Assembly (NCBI RefSeq): GCF_000308835.1
Contig: NZ_BAGN01000217.1
Location: forward strand, 1-56,351
Direction of reading: 5' to 3'
Source: Nocardia vinacea NBRC 16497
GTDB taxonomy: Bacteria > Actinomycetota > Actinomycetes > Mycobacteriales > Mycobacteriaceae
Length of the DNA: 56,351 nucleotides
This document shows positions 48,655 to 56,276 of this stretch, piece by piece. How positions within the stretch are numbered: position 1 is the stretch's first letter; every line of letters begins with the position of its first letter. The translations under genes and the position numbers were made by a program. The notes beneath the pieces are model-generated. The model saw only the letters and a program-made list of their open reading frames with translations, was not told where the DNA came from and made no database searches.

Positions 48655-50379
48655 TCAGTTCGTACTGAGTAGAAAGGCTAGCGGTCCCAGGGTGACAAAG
48701 ATGCCGACGACGACGGCTATCACCGTGCTGAGGATGTCATCGGTGCGCCGCAGTATTCGCACCAGCGCCACCAGGCCCAGGATCACGATCATCGCCAGGC
48801 ACAGCGCCACCCACGGCAGCATTTCCCACATGCGCTCGAAGCCCTTGAAGAGCAACATTCCGGCGACTGCGGCGCCGGTGCTCTGACCGCCGAGAATCAT
48901 CCACTGGCGGCGATTGGCGTCGTACTCCGACTTGCGTGCGACCCGCGAGCGCGCGCGTCTCGGGGACAGGCGGGAGGCGAACGAATGATCCGAATCGACA
49001 TCGTCGTCGTCGAAATCCTCCTCGTCGTCGAGGACATCACCGGTCGGGAACGGTTCGTACACATCGGTGAGACCGTCGTACACCTCTGGCTCGGCGGGCT
49101 TCGATCGGCCACGTCGTCCACGCCCGTTGCGTTCGGCGGCGCGCCCGTTCGCCCGCGCGGCCTCGGCACGTTCGACTTCGTCGCGCAGCAGGTCGCCCGC
49201 TACGGTCTGGCCGGAGACGAGCTGTTGATCCTGGCTCGCCAGAGACCATGCGGCGGTGGGGATGCTCTCGGACTCGGGCGCATCGTTCTTGGTCGGTACA
49301 TGTCTTCGCGCCGACCAGGCAGGCAGACCGCCATCGGCCGGACCGTCCCGCCGTGCGGACCTTCGCTGATCCGGCGGCTCGGGATGGGCACCGCGCGCCC
49401 GACCGTCCGGCAGCGGGGACATCGGCACTGGCGCGGACTCCGGGGCGAAACCGTTGGTGGACGGCGACCATGCCGCGGTCGAGGGTGCGGCTTCGGCCTC
49501 GGCTGCCTCGGCCGCACGTCTCCGGGCGGCCCGGCCGCCTGTTCTCGATCCGCTCGGCGGGCTTTCCGGCGGGGCACCGATGCCACGGCCGAGATCGCGC
49601 AGCGGCTGTACGTCGGTGGTCTCTTCCTCCGGTTCGGCATGCCGACGTCGGCGGCCGGTGCGTCCGGAGCCGACCCCCGAAGCGCCATCGGCAAGCGGGT
49701 CCCGCGAATACGGGCCAGGCGCCGGGGCGTACGGATCAGGTGCCGGAGCGTACGGATCAGGTGCCGGGACGTACGGATCGGGTGCCGGGGCGTAAAGGCC
49801 CGATATCGGCGCAGACAGCGGATCCGCGGGTGCGGCATGCCGCGACGAATCCGCGCCCGGCATTTCCCGCCCTGGCATGACCCGGCTCGAATATCCCGGC
49901 GCGGGCAGCGGATCGGCGGGCGCCTCCGGAGCGGCGTAGGCCGAGAGCGGGTCGTATCGGGTGATCGGCCCCGACATCGGCGAGTAGTTGGGCAATTCGG
50001 GTGCGGCGTACGGCGCCGGCTCCGGCGCGGCGTACGAAGTGGGTTCCGGCGCAGGCGTTTCGAAACCGGCCCCCGCGTACCCGCCGGACTGGAAACCGGA
50101 AGGTTGGTGACCCGACGCGTCGTAACCGTTGGATTCGTATCCGTTGGATTCGTACGACGGCGGTTCGTACGCCGGTTCGTCGTCCTCGGGTGCGGCGTGC
50201 GCGGAATGGCCACCGCCGCCGCCCACCGGAATGGCAGGCAGATCACCGGTCAGCTCGGCAACCGAGATGCCGCGACCACTGCGCCGCCGCCGCCCGCCGC
50301 CACCGGACGATGCCGCGCCCTGCTGGCCGTTGCGTGCCAGCAGCTCGGCAACCGATAGCTGCTTGGAATCCTCACTCAT
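48655..50379 (-). CDS. large Pro-rich protein with two C-terminal membrane helices (Rv0497-like)
   Basis: A 574-residue protein. The first 470 residues are low complexity: MSEDSKQLSVAELLARNGQQ, GRGISVAELTGDLPA, many APAPDPY units, acidic DDEEDFDDDDVDSD. Then two helices, WMILGGQSTGAAVAGMLLFK and WVALCLAMIVILGLVALVRI. SVAELLARNG motif recurs in this actinobacterial family. The role is unknown but long Pro/Ala disordered regions next to ppx and cell-envelope genes suggest a cell-wall or membrane scaffold. ATG overlaps the ppx stop (ATGA). Confidence 0.75.
   Translation of the reverse strand: MSEDSKQLSVAELLARNGQQGAASSGGGGRRRRSGRGISVAELTGDLPAIPVGGGGGHSAHAAPEDDEPAYEPPSYESNGYESNGYDASGHQPSGFQSGGYAGAGFETPAPEPTSYAAPEPAPYAAPELPNYSPMSGPITRYDPLSAYAAPEAPADPLPAPGYSSRVMPGREMPGADSSRHAAPADPLSAPISGLYAPAPDPYVPAPDPYAPAPDPYAPAPGPYSRDPLADGASGVGSGRTGRRRRHAEPEEETTDVQPLRDLGRGIGAPPESPPSGSRTGGRAARRRAAEAAEAEAAPSTAAWSPSTNGFAPESAPVPMSPLPDGRARGAHPEPPDQRRSARRDGPADGGLPAWSARRHVPTKNDAPESESIPTAAWSLASQDQQLVSGQTVAGDLLRDEVERAEAARANGRAAERNGRGRRGRSKPAEPEVYDGLTDVYEPFPTGDVLDDEEDFDDDDVDSDHSFASRLSPRRARSRVARKSEYDANRRQWMILGGQSTGAAVAGMLLFKGFERMWEMLPWVALCLAMIVILGLVALVRILRRTDDILSTVIAVVVGIFVTLGPLAFLLSTN
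49713..49800. repeat. in-frame tandem 21-bp repeats (APAPDPY units)
   Basis: Four units of about 21 bases containing GTACGGATCAGGTGCCGGAG-like sequence. They encode APAPDPY on the minus strand. In-frame minisatellite within the Pro-rich protein, possibly of variable number between strains. Confidence 0.75.
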
Positions 50380-51407
50380 GACGACACCGTTTCGATCGGG
50401 CCCGATAGACCGCCGCCGGGCACCGGCTTACCGCTCGTTTCCGCGACGGAACCCGGCAATGCCGTAGCCCTCGGTCCGCCGTTCATATCGGTATCCAGTT
50501 TGCGCAAGATGAGCCCCTCGCGCAGTGCCCACGGACAAATCTCGAGGCTATCCAGCGATAGTGCCCGCATACTCGCCTCCGCGACCAGTGCGCCAGCCAC
50601 CAATTGCTGTGACCGATCGGAACTTACGCCTTCCAATTCTGCACGGTCCGCCGCCGTCATTCTCGAGATGAACGCAATCAGTTGGCGCAGACCTGAGCTG
50701 GTGAGTGTACGGCGTACCCGCAGCCCGGCCGAAGAGGGTGCCGCTCCGGTCAACCGGGCAAGCGACCGAAACGTCTTCGAGGTGCCGACCGCGAGATCCG
50801 GTTTCCCCACGTCCAGCAGCTGTTTCGCGGGTGCGACGAGTTCCGCGTCGAGCCAATCGCGCAGCACCGCGACGCGGCGTTTGCCCGGTGGATCCTCGCG
50901 CAGCCATTCTCTGGTCAACCGTCCGGCGCCGAGTTGCAGCGAGGTCGCGAGATCGGGTTCCTCGTCGCCGCCGTTGGTCATTTCCAGTGAGCCGCCGCCG
51001 ATGTCGAGATTGAGGATCCGGCCCGCGCTCCAGCCGTACCAACGGCGCACGGCGAGGAAGGTCAGCCGGGCCTCGTCGACACCGGCGAGCACCTGCAGCT
51101 CGACGCCGGTTTCGGCGCGGACCCTGGCGAGTACCTCATCGGAATTCGCGGCCTCACGCAGCGCGGAGGTCGCGAACGGCATCAGCTCGACGCAGCGGGA
51201 AGTCTCGGCGATGCTGGCGAATTCGGCCACCGTCGCGATCAGCCGTTCGGCCCCCTGCACGGTGATGCAGCCGTCGGAGTCCATGTTCTCCGATAGCCGG
51301 AGAGTGGCCTTTGTCGAGCTCATCGGCATCGGGTGACCACCGCGATGGGCGTCCACCACAAGCAGGTGGACGGTATTGCTTCCGACATCGAGTACCCCAA
51401 GCCGCAC
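50376..51407 (-). CDS. Ppx/GppA-family exopolyphosphatase
   Basis: A 343-residue ASKHA-fold protein: MRLGVLDVGSNTVHLLVVDA, MPFATSALREAANSDEVLAR, GVDEARLTFLAVRRWYGWSA, NLDIGGGSLEM, ATSLQLGAGRLTREWLREDP. It resembles mycobacterial Ppx1 (Rv0496), which degrades short polyphosphate. GTG at 51407 is 6 bases after a TACCGT box, so leaderless. A residual phosphatase specificity for (p)ppGpp precursors is also possible. Confidence 0.9.
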   Translation of the reverse strand: MRLGVLDVGSNTVHLLVVDAHRGGHPMPMSSTKATLRLSENMDSDGCITVQGAERLIATVAEFASIAETSRCVELMPFATSALREAANSDEVLARVRAETGVELQVLAGVDEARLTFLAVRRWYGWSAGRILNLDIGGGSLEMTNGGDEEPDLATSLQLGAGRLTREWLREDPPGKRRVAVLRDWLDAELVAPAKQLLDVGKPDLAVGTSKTFRSLARLTGAAPSSAGLRVRRTLTSSGLRQLIAFISRMTAADRAELEGVSSDRSQQLVAGALVAEASMRALSLDSLEICPWALREGLILRKLDTDMNGGPRATALPGSVAETSGKPVPGGGLSGPIETVSS

Positions 51408-51490
51408 ATGAATACGGTACTGGGTGAACCGGCCCTTTAGCCCAGCCGACTGAACTGTTAGCGTCCTGGAGTGTGACGGTAGGCGCAGCA

Positions 51491-51574
51491 GTGAGTGAGC
51501 GCAGCGAGCGAATCAGCAAGCGCAGCGCGACGCCGCGCGCGACGGAGCCGAGCGCGGGCGAGGTGGAGTCGTGA
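51491..51574 (+). CDS. MSERSER-type leader ORF overlapping the Rv0495c-like gene
   Basis: GTG at 51491 opens a 27-codon ORF: (M)SERSERISKRSATPRATE, then PSAGEVES, stop TGA at 51572-51574 that overlaps the next GTG (GTGA). A GTG at 51473 could start it earlier. GAG GTG GAG within the PSAGEVES codons lies 5 bases before the downstream GTG and forms a strong Shine-Dalgarno. Same design as at 37604 and 6508. Confidence 0.55.
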   Translation: MSERSERISKRSATPRATEPSAGEVES

Positions 51575-52434
51575 GCGGCTCCAAGAGGCCCCGACCAGCG
51601 GGGAAGATCGATCCGGCGCCGGAGGTCGATCTCGACTTTCCCCGTGAATGGATCGAGTTCGTGGATCCCGCAAACGACGAGCATGTGATCGTCGCGGATA
51701 TGACCTGGCTGCTGTCGCGCTGGACGTGTGTCTTCGGAACTCCGGCCTGTCAGGGAATTCTGAGCGACCGCCCCGATGACGGCTGTTGCTCGCACGGTGC
51801 GTTCCTTTCCGACAAGGACGATCGCAAGCGTCTGACCAATGCTGTGAAAATGCTCACACCGAGCGACTGGCAGCTGATGGACGAGGCGACCGACGCCGAG
51901 GGCAAGATCACCAAGAAGGGCTATCTGGAGCTCGACGAGCTGGAGGACGAGCCCGCCCTGCGCACCCGTCGCTTCGACGGCGCCTGCATTTTCCTGAACC
52001 GCCCCGGGTTCGAGGGCGGCGTCGGCTGCGCGCTGCACACCATGGCGCTGCGCAAGGGCATCGAACCGCTCGAGGTGAAGCCAGATGTGTGCTGGCAGCT
52101 GCCGATCCGGCGCACCCAGGACTGGGTGGAGCGCCCAGACGGCGTGCAGATCCTGAAGACCACCATCACCGAATACGACCGGCGCGGCTGGGGGCCCGGC
52201 GGCGAGGACCTGGACTGGTACTGCTCCGGCTCCCCCGACGCCCATGTCGGCACCCGCCCGGTGTGGCAGTCCTACGGTCCCGAACTGAAGGAATTACTCG
52301 GCGCACCCGCCTACGAAGAGCTGGCCAGACACTGCAAGCGCCGCGAGGGACTCGGCCTGATCGCGATCCATCCCGCGACCGTGCACGCAAATCGCATGAG
52401 ATCCGACGACCACGTCGCAGACCAGTCGGCGTGA
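51571..52434 (+). CDS. cysteine-rich conserved protein (Rv0495c-like)
   Basis: A 287-residue protein without a signal peptide: MSGSKRPRPAGKIDPAPEVD, FPREWIEFVDPANDEHVIVA, WTCVFGTPACQGILSD, DDGCCSHGAFLSDKDDRKRL, ACIFLNRPGFEGGVGCALHT, DVCWQLPIRRTQDWVERPDG, LDWYCSGSPDAHVG. Nine or so cysteines in CC, C-x-(7)-C and GC settings suggest a metal centre, as in DUF3109/YkgJ-like proteins. Function unknown. GTG is coupled to the leader ORF stop. Confidence 0.78.
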   Translation: MSGSKRPRPAGKIDPAPEVDLDFPREWIEFVDPANDEHVIVADMTWLLSRWTCVFGTPACQGILSDRPDDGCCSHGAFLSDKDDRKRLTNAVKMLTPSDWQLMDEATDAEGKITKKGYLELDELEDEPALRTRRFDGACIFLNRPGFEGGVGCALHTMALRKGIEPLEVKPDVCWQLPIRRTQDWVERPDGVQILKTTITEYDRRGWGPGGEDLDWYCSGSPDAHVGTRPVWQSYGPELKELLGAPAYEELARHCKRREGLGLIAIHPATVHANRMRSDDHVADQSA

Positions 52435-52526
52435 CCTATCCAACGTCCACCACGTGAGGTTTGCATAGCGGGTGATTCACCTGCTCGCCATGCGGGCTTT
52501 ACTCAGATGCGGTTGGATGTGCGGTC

Positions 52527-52859
52527 ATGTTGAAGAAAGCCCTGACCCTGACCGCCATCGCGCTCGGCGCCACCGCCGCGCTGACCGGCGCGGCGCATGC
52601 CGAACCCAACGGCGACCCGGCCAAATACGCCGATTTCACCGCCGACTTCCTGCCCGCCAACACCCCTGAGGCGCTGAACGCCCAGGCGAATGGCAAGAAC
52701 CTGATCATGAGCCCGTACGGCCTCAGCCGCACCATCGCCTGCCGCGGCACCAGCGCGGCGGATGTCTACGACTGCATGCAGGAAGACGATCTCGGCTGGA
52801 TCACCCTGCACAAGCAGGACGTCCCCGGCATCGGCCCCACCTGGGTCTACCTGCCCTGA
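52527..52859 (+). CDS. small secreted protein
   Basis: A 110-residue precursor with signal peptide MLKKALTLTAIALGATAALT GAAHA and a mature domain: EPNGDPAKYADFTADFLPAN, NGKNLIMSPYGLSRTIACRG, DVYDCMQEDDLGWITLHKQD. Two cysteines. No identified family; the envelope location is predicted. Not coupled to neighbours. Confidence 0.7.
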   Translation: MLKKALTLTAIALGATAALTGAAHAEPNGDPAKYADFTADFLPANTPEALNAQANGKNLIMSPYGLSRTIACRGTSAADVYDCMQEDDLGWITLHKQDVPGIGPTWVYLP

Positions 52860-52865
52860 TACTCC

Positions 52866-52901
52866 CCCGCCTCCCCGGACCTTTTGCCGGTCGTAGGTGC
52901 C
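52866..52901. repeat. 36-bp intergenic repeat, copy B
   Basis: Starts CCCGCCTCCCCGGACCTTTT and ends CCGGTCGTAGGTGCC, paralogous to 46577-46612. It lies between the convergent secreted gene and regX3. It can form ACC-TTTTGCC-GGT. Confidence 0.7.
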
Positions 52902-52991
52902 CGGAGACTTACGTCGCGGGCCGACGGTCGGTTTTAGGGTCCGGTTATGGGCGTTCCCGGCGAGTTACCCATGTCCTAACGAAATCAGTGG

Positions 52992-53681
52992 TCAGGCCTC
53001 GAGCTTGTAACCGAGACCACGCACCGTCACCAGGTGCTCCGGCTTGGCCGGATCGCCTTCGATCTTCGAGCGCAACCGCTTGACGTGCACGTCGAGGGTC
53101 TTGGTGTCGCCGACGTAGTCGGCGCCCCAGACCCGGTCGATCAGCTGGCCGCGGGTCAGCACTCGCCCGGAATTGCGCAGCAGATATTCGAGCAGATCGA
53201 ATTCCTTCAACGGCAGGGTGACCTGCCTGCCGTTGACGTGCACGGTGTGGCGGTCGACATCCATCCGTACCGGTCCGGCCTCGAGCACACCGCTCTCATT
53301 GCCGCCGTCCAGTTCATCGCCCGCGCCGCGGCGCAGCACGGCCCGGATGCGGGCGATCAGTTCGCGCGCCGAGTACGGCTTGGTGACGTAGTCGTCGGCG
53401 CCGAGTTCCAGGCCGACCACCTTATCGATCTCGCTGTCGCGCGCGGTGACCATGATCACCGGGACCCCGCTGCGGGTGCGCAGCTGTTTGCACACGTCGG
53501 TGCCGCTCATGCCGGGCAGCATGAGGTCGAGCAGCACGATATCGGCGCCGGAGCGGTCGAATTCGGCGAGCGCGGACGGTCCGTCACCGACCACGGTGAC
53601 CTCGAATCCCTCCTTGCGCAGCAGGAACGCGAGCGGATCGGCCAGCGACTCCTCATCTTCGACGATCAGAACACTCGTCAT
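52992..53681 (-). CDS. regX3: two-component response regulator RegX3
   Basis: A 229-residue OmpR/PhoB-type regulator. Receiver domain: phospho-acceptor D52 in VLLDLMLPGMSGTDV, K101 in YVTKPYSARELIARI; winged helix with PLKEFDLLEYLLRNSGRVLT and TLDVHVKRLRSKIEGDPAKP. It corresponds to mycobacterial RegX3, which activates phosphate-starvation genes when SenX3 signals. ATG overlaps the senX3 stop (ATGA). In M. tuberculosis repeated MIRU sequences separate the genes; here they overlap. Confidence 0.95.
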   Translation of the reverse strand: MTSVLIVEDEESLADPLAFLLRKEGFEVTVVGDGPSALAEFDRSGADIVLLDLMLPGMSGTDVCKQLRTRSGVPVIMVTARDSEIDKVVGLELGADDYVTKPYSARELIARIRAVLRRGAGDELDGGNESGVLEAGPVRMDVDRHTVHVNGRQVTLPLKEFDLLEYLLRNSGRVLTRGQLIDRVWGADYVGDTKTLDVHVKRLRSKIEGDPAKPEHLVTVRGLGYKLEA

Positions 53682-54913
53682 CTGCGTGCCTCCACACCAT
53701 TCGGTCTGCCCGGCCCCATGGGGCGCGGGTGTGTTTCTCTCATGCTCACCGCGGAACCGTCGGCTTCTTCTTCGCCGTCGGCTTCATGGTGGGCAGGTAT
53801 TCGCAGGGTGAACGTCGATCCGGTGCCGAGCTTGCTCCACAGGGTGATTTCACCGTTGTGGTTGGCCGCCACGTGCTTGACGATAGCCAGGCCGAGCCCG
53901 GTGCCACCGGTGGCGCGCGAGCGTGCCTTATCGGATCGGAAGAATCGTTCGAAGACCCGCTCCTGGTCTTCCTTGGCGATACCGATGCCGCGGTCGGTCA
54001 CGGCCATCGCGACGTGATCGCCGCGCAGTGAGCGGCTCACCGAAACGTGGGAGCCCGCGAGTGAGTACGCGATGGCGTTCTCCACCAGGTTGGACAGTGC
54101 GGTGACGAGCAGGGTTTCGTCGCCGAGCACCTCGAGTCCGCTCGGACGATCGGTGCTGACGGTGATGCCCGCGGCCTCGGCGGCGGTGCGGGAGCGATCG
54201 ACCGCCTGCGTGACCACGGAGTCGACGTCGACCACCTCGAGCTCGGGTAGCTTTTCCGCGCCCTGTAGTCGCGAGAGCGCGATCAACTCGGTCACCATCT
54301 TGCCGAGGCGCCGGGATTCACCGAGTACGCGCTGACCGAAGTGCCGGACCGCCTCGGGATCTTCGGCGGATTCCAGCATGGCCTCGGCCAGCAGGCTCAT
54401 CGCGCCGACGGGAGTCTTGAGCTCGTGGCTGACGTTGGCGACGAAGTCGCGGCGGGTGGCCTCCATGCGGGCCTGCTCGGAATCGTCGTCGGCGAACAGC
54501 ACGGTGAAGCTGGTCTCTTCGCGCGATAACTGTCTGGCCACTCCGCGCACCGCGATCCGGCTGCGGCCGGGCATCGGGTTCTTCGCGGTGAGATCGAATT
54601 CGGTGGATTCGCCGGTGGCGAGCACCTTCTCCACCGCGGCCCAGGCGCGTTCGTCGAGCAGCCGGTTGCGGACCAGGCCCAATTCCTCGGCGCGCGGATT
54701 GACCAGTACCACATCGCGGTATTCGTCCACGACCGCGATTCCGCTCTCGGAGGCGAGCACGATCAGGTCGAGCACCTGGGACATGGTGAGACCGGAATCC
54801 GCCTGTCTGCGAGCGGCCTGCCTGGCGTTCATGAACGGGATCAGTAGCCCGCCGACTGCCAGGCCGACGACAGCCGCGAGGACTGCCAGCAGGACGGCCT
54901 GGGGAACACTCAC
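53678..54913 (-). CDS. senX3: sensor histidine kinase SenX3
   Basis: A 411-residue kinase. One N-terminal membrane segment (LLAVLAAVVGLAVGGLLIPF), a PAS-like domain with SGIAVVDEYRDVVLVNPRAE, HisKA with H163 in VSHELKTPVGAMSLLAEAML, then HATPase with NLVENAIAYSL, DRGIGIAKEDQERVFERFF and GTGLGLAIVKHVA. It phosphorylates RegX3 in phosphate limitation. A TACGAT box ends 6 bases before the GTG at 54913 and TTGGGT lies 16 bases upstream, so it is leaderless. The C-terminal 45 residues are acidic. Confidence 0.95.
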   Translation of the reverse strand: MSVPQAVLLAVLAAVVGLAVGGLLIPFMNARQAARRQADSGLTMSQVLDLIVLASESGIAVVDEYRDVVLVNPRAEELGLVRNRLLDERAWAAVEKVLATGESTEFDLTAKNPMPGRSRIAVRGVARQLSREETSFTVLFADDDSEQARMEATRRDFVANVSHELKTPVGAMSLLAEAMLESAEDPEAVRHFGQRVLGESRRLGKMVTELIALSRLQGAEKLPELEVVDVDSVVTQAVDRSRTAAEAAGITVSTDRPSGLEVLGDETLLVTALSNLVENAIAYSLAGSHVSVSRSLRGDHVAMAVTDRGIGIAKEDQERVFERFFRSDKARSRATGGTGLGLAIVKHVAANHNGEITLWSKLGTGSTFTLRIPAHHEADGEEEADGSAVSMRETHPRPMGPGRPNGVEARR

Positions 54914-55043
54914 ACTTGAATCGTACGGTCGCCGACCGACAACCCAACTCGGGGTGTGCGAAGTTTCGCGCAGGTCATGGGCACTTCCAGGCCCGTTAGC
55001 CGCTTGTTTACGCGTTGTTCGCGCGACAGCGTCCGGATCGTTC

Positions 55044-55427
55044 TCACTCCTCCGAATCCGACATTGCCGACCGCACCGAGTCGCCGTGGCGGTCGGCCCA
55101 TTCGCCGAGGGCGTAGATCGGAATGAGCAGATCGCGTCCGGCTTCGGTCAGTTCGTATTCGACGCGGGGCGGGGCCTCGGCGTAGCGATGGCGCTCGATG
55201 AGGGTCATGGTCTGCATGCGGCGCAGCGTCTGGGTGAGCATCTTCTGGCTGATGCCGCCGATGGCGGTGCGCAGGTCACCTGGGCGCATCGGGCCGTCGC
55301 GCAGCATGTAGACGATGACCGCGAGCCAACGGTTGCCGAACAGGTCGACGCCGAGGCGGGCCGGGCAGTCGGCCTCGTAGTCGCCATAGGGCGCGAATTC
55401 CACGGGTTCGGCATGTTCGACCGTCAT
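55044..55427 (-). CDS. HxlR-family transcriptional regulator
   Basis: A 127-residue MarR/HxlR-like winged helix: CPARLGVDLFGNRWLAVIVY, MLRDGPMRPGDLRTAIGGIS, QKMLTQTLRRMQTMTLIERH, PRVEYELTEAGRDLLIPIYA. Cysteine 21 is in the place of the redox cysteine of some HxlR regulators. It is divergent from the reductase at 55519, so it probably controls that gene; HypR-like redox or aldehyde sensing is possible but unproven. Confidence 0.88.
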   Translation of the reverse strand: MTVEHAEPVEFAPYGDYEADCPARLGVDLFGNRWLAVIVYMLRDGPMRPGDLRTAIGGISQKMLTQTLRRMQTMTLIERHRYAEAPPRVEYELTEAGRDLLIPIYALGEWADRHGDSVRSAMSDSEE

Positions 55428-55518
55428 GACTCCAGCCTGCCATCGTCATTGCGCACCTTCGGGTGCCTATCGAAATCCCTAGCGTCGGTGCCGAATACAT
55501 CCCGAAACAGGAGTTGAT

Positions 55519-56184
55519 ATGCGAATCGGAATCATCGGGGCCGGTGCGATGGCGAAGGCACTCGGCGGCGGCTGGGCCGCGGCCGGGCACGAGGTCGTCA
55601 TCGGCGCGCGGTCCCGTGCGGCCGCGGATGCGCTGGCAGCAACCATCGGGCATGGAGCGCGGGGCGGAAGTACCGGCGCGGCTGCCGAATTCGGGGCGGT
55701 GGTGCTGTTGGCGCTGCCGGTAAGTGCCCTTGACGAAGTATTGGGTGAAATCGGCGGAGAACTTGCCGGACGGACGGTGATCGACTGCACCAACGCGTTC
55801 CTCCCGGACGCGGCCGCGCCGCAAGGAGTTCCGGCTTTCGTACTGTCCGAGGACGCGGTCGCCGCTCGCATCGCGGCGACGGTTCCCGAGGCGAATGTGG
55901 TGAAGGCGTTCAACGTATGTGCCGCCGAGGTGTGGGAATCACCGGCCCGCGTCTTCGAGGACCGCAGGCTGGCGGTGCCGATCTGCGGTGACGATGCTTC
56001 CGCAGTGCAACAGGTCGCCGCACTGACGGAAGATCTCGGGCTGCAACCGGTTTCGGCGGGCGGACTGCATCAGGCCAAATATCTCGAGGCCACCTCGGTC
56101 TTCACCGTCGGCCTCTGGTTCGGCGGTGCGGATGCCCGCGCGATCTTCCCGCCGTTGGAGGCGGCATTCGCCGTGGCCGACTAG
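55519..56184 (+). CDS. NADPH-dependent F420 reductase-like/dinucleotide-binding protein
   Basis: A 221-residue protein: MRIGIIGAGAMAKALGGGWA (GxGxMA nucleotide loop), AAGHEVVIGARSRAAADALA, VVLLALPVSALDEVLGEIGG, VIDCTNAFLPD, VVKAFNVCAAEVWESPARVF, LAVPICGDDASAVQQVAALT. The order fits the NADP_F420 oxidoreductase group (Fno-like); some members act on oxidised lipids or quinones. AGGAG 5 bases before the ATG. The C-terminal part that dimerises is shortened. The HxlR gene is divergent. Confidence 0.85.
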   Translation: MRIGIIGAGAMAKALGGGWAAAGHEVVIGARSRAAADALAATIGHGARGGSTGAAAEFGAVVLLALPVSALDEVLGEIGGELAGRTVIDCTNAFLPDAAAPQGVPAFVLSEDAVAARIAATVPEANVVKAFNVCAAEVWESPARVFEDRRLAVPICGDDASAVQQVAALTEDLGLQPVSAGGLHQAKYLEATSVFTVGLWFGGADARAIFPPLEAAFAVAD

Positions 56185-56193
56185 CGACCGGAC

Positions 56194-56269
56194 CCGGTCC
56201 GAGCGTGCACCACCGCCCATACCCCGCGGATTCGAGCTTGAATGCGCGAGAGGTGCACGCTCGGGCCGG
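56194..56269. repeat. long-loop inverted repeat (family with 15015-15089)
   Basis: CCGGTCCGAGCGTGCACC (56194-56211) and GGTGCACGCTCGGGCCGG (56252-56269) form an 18-bp stem with one mismatch and a 40-base loop. It lies between convergent genes. It could act as a terminator or as a repeat element. Confidence 0.65.
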
Positions 56270-56276
56270 ATACGGC

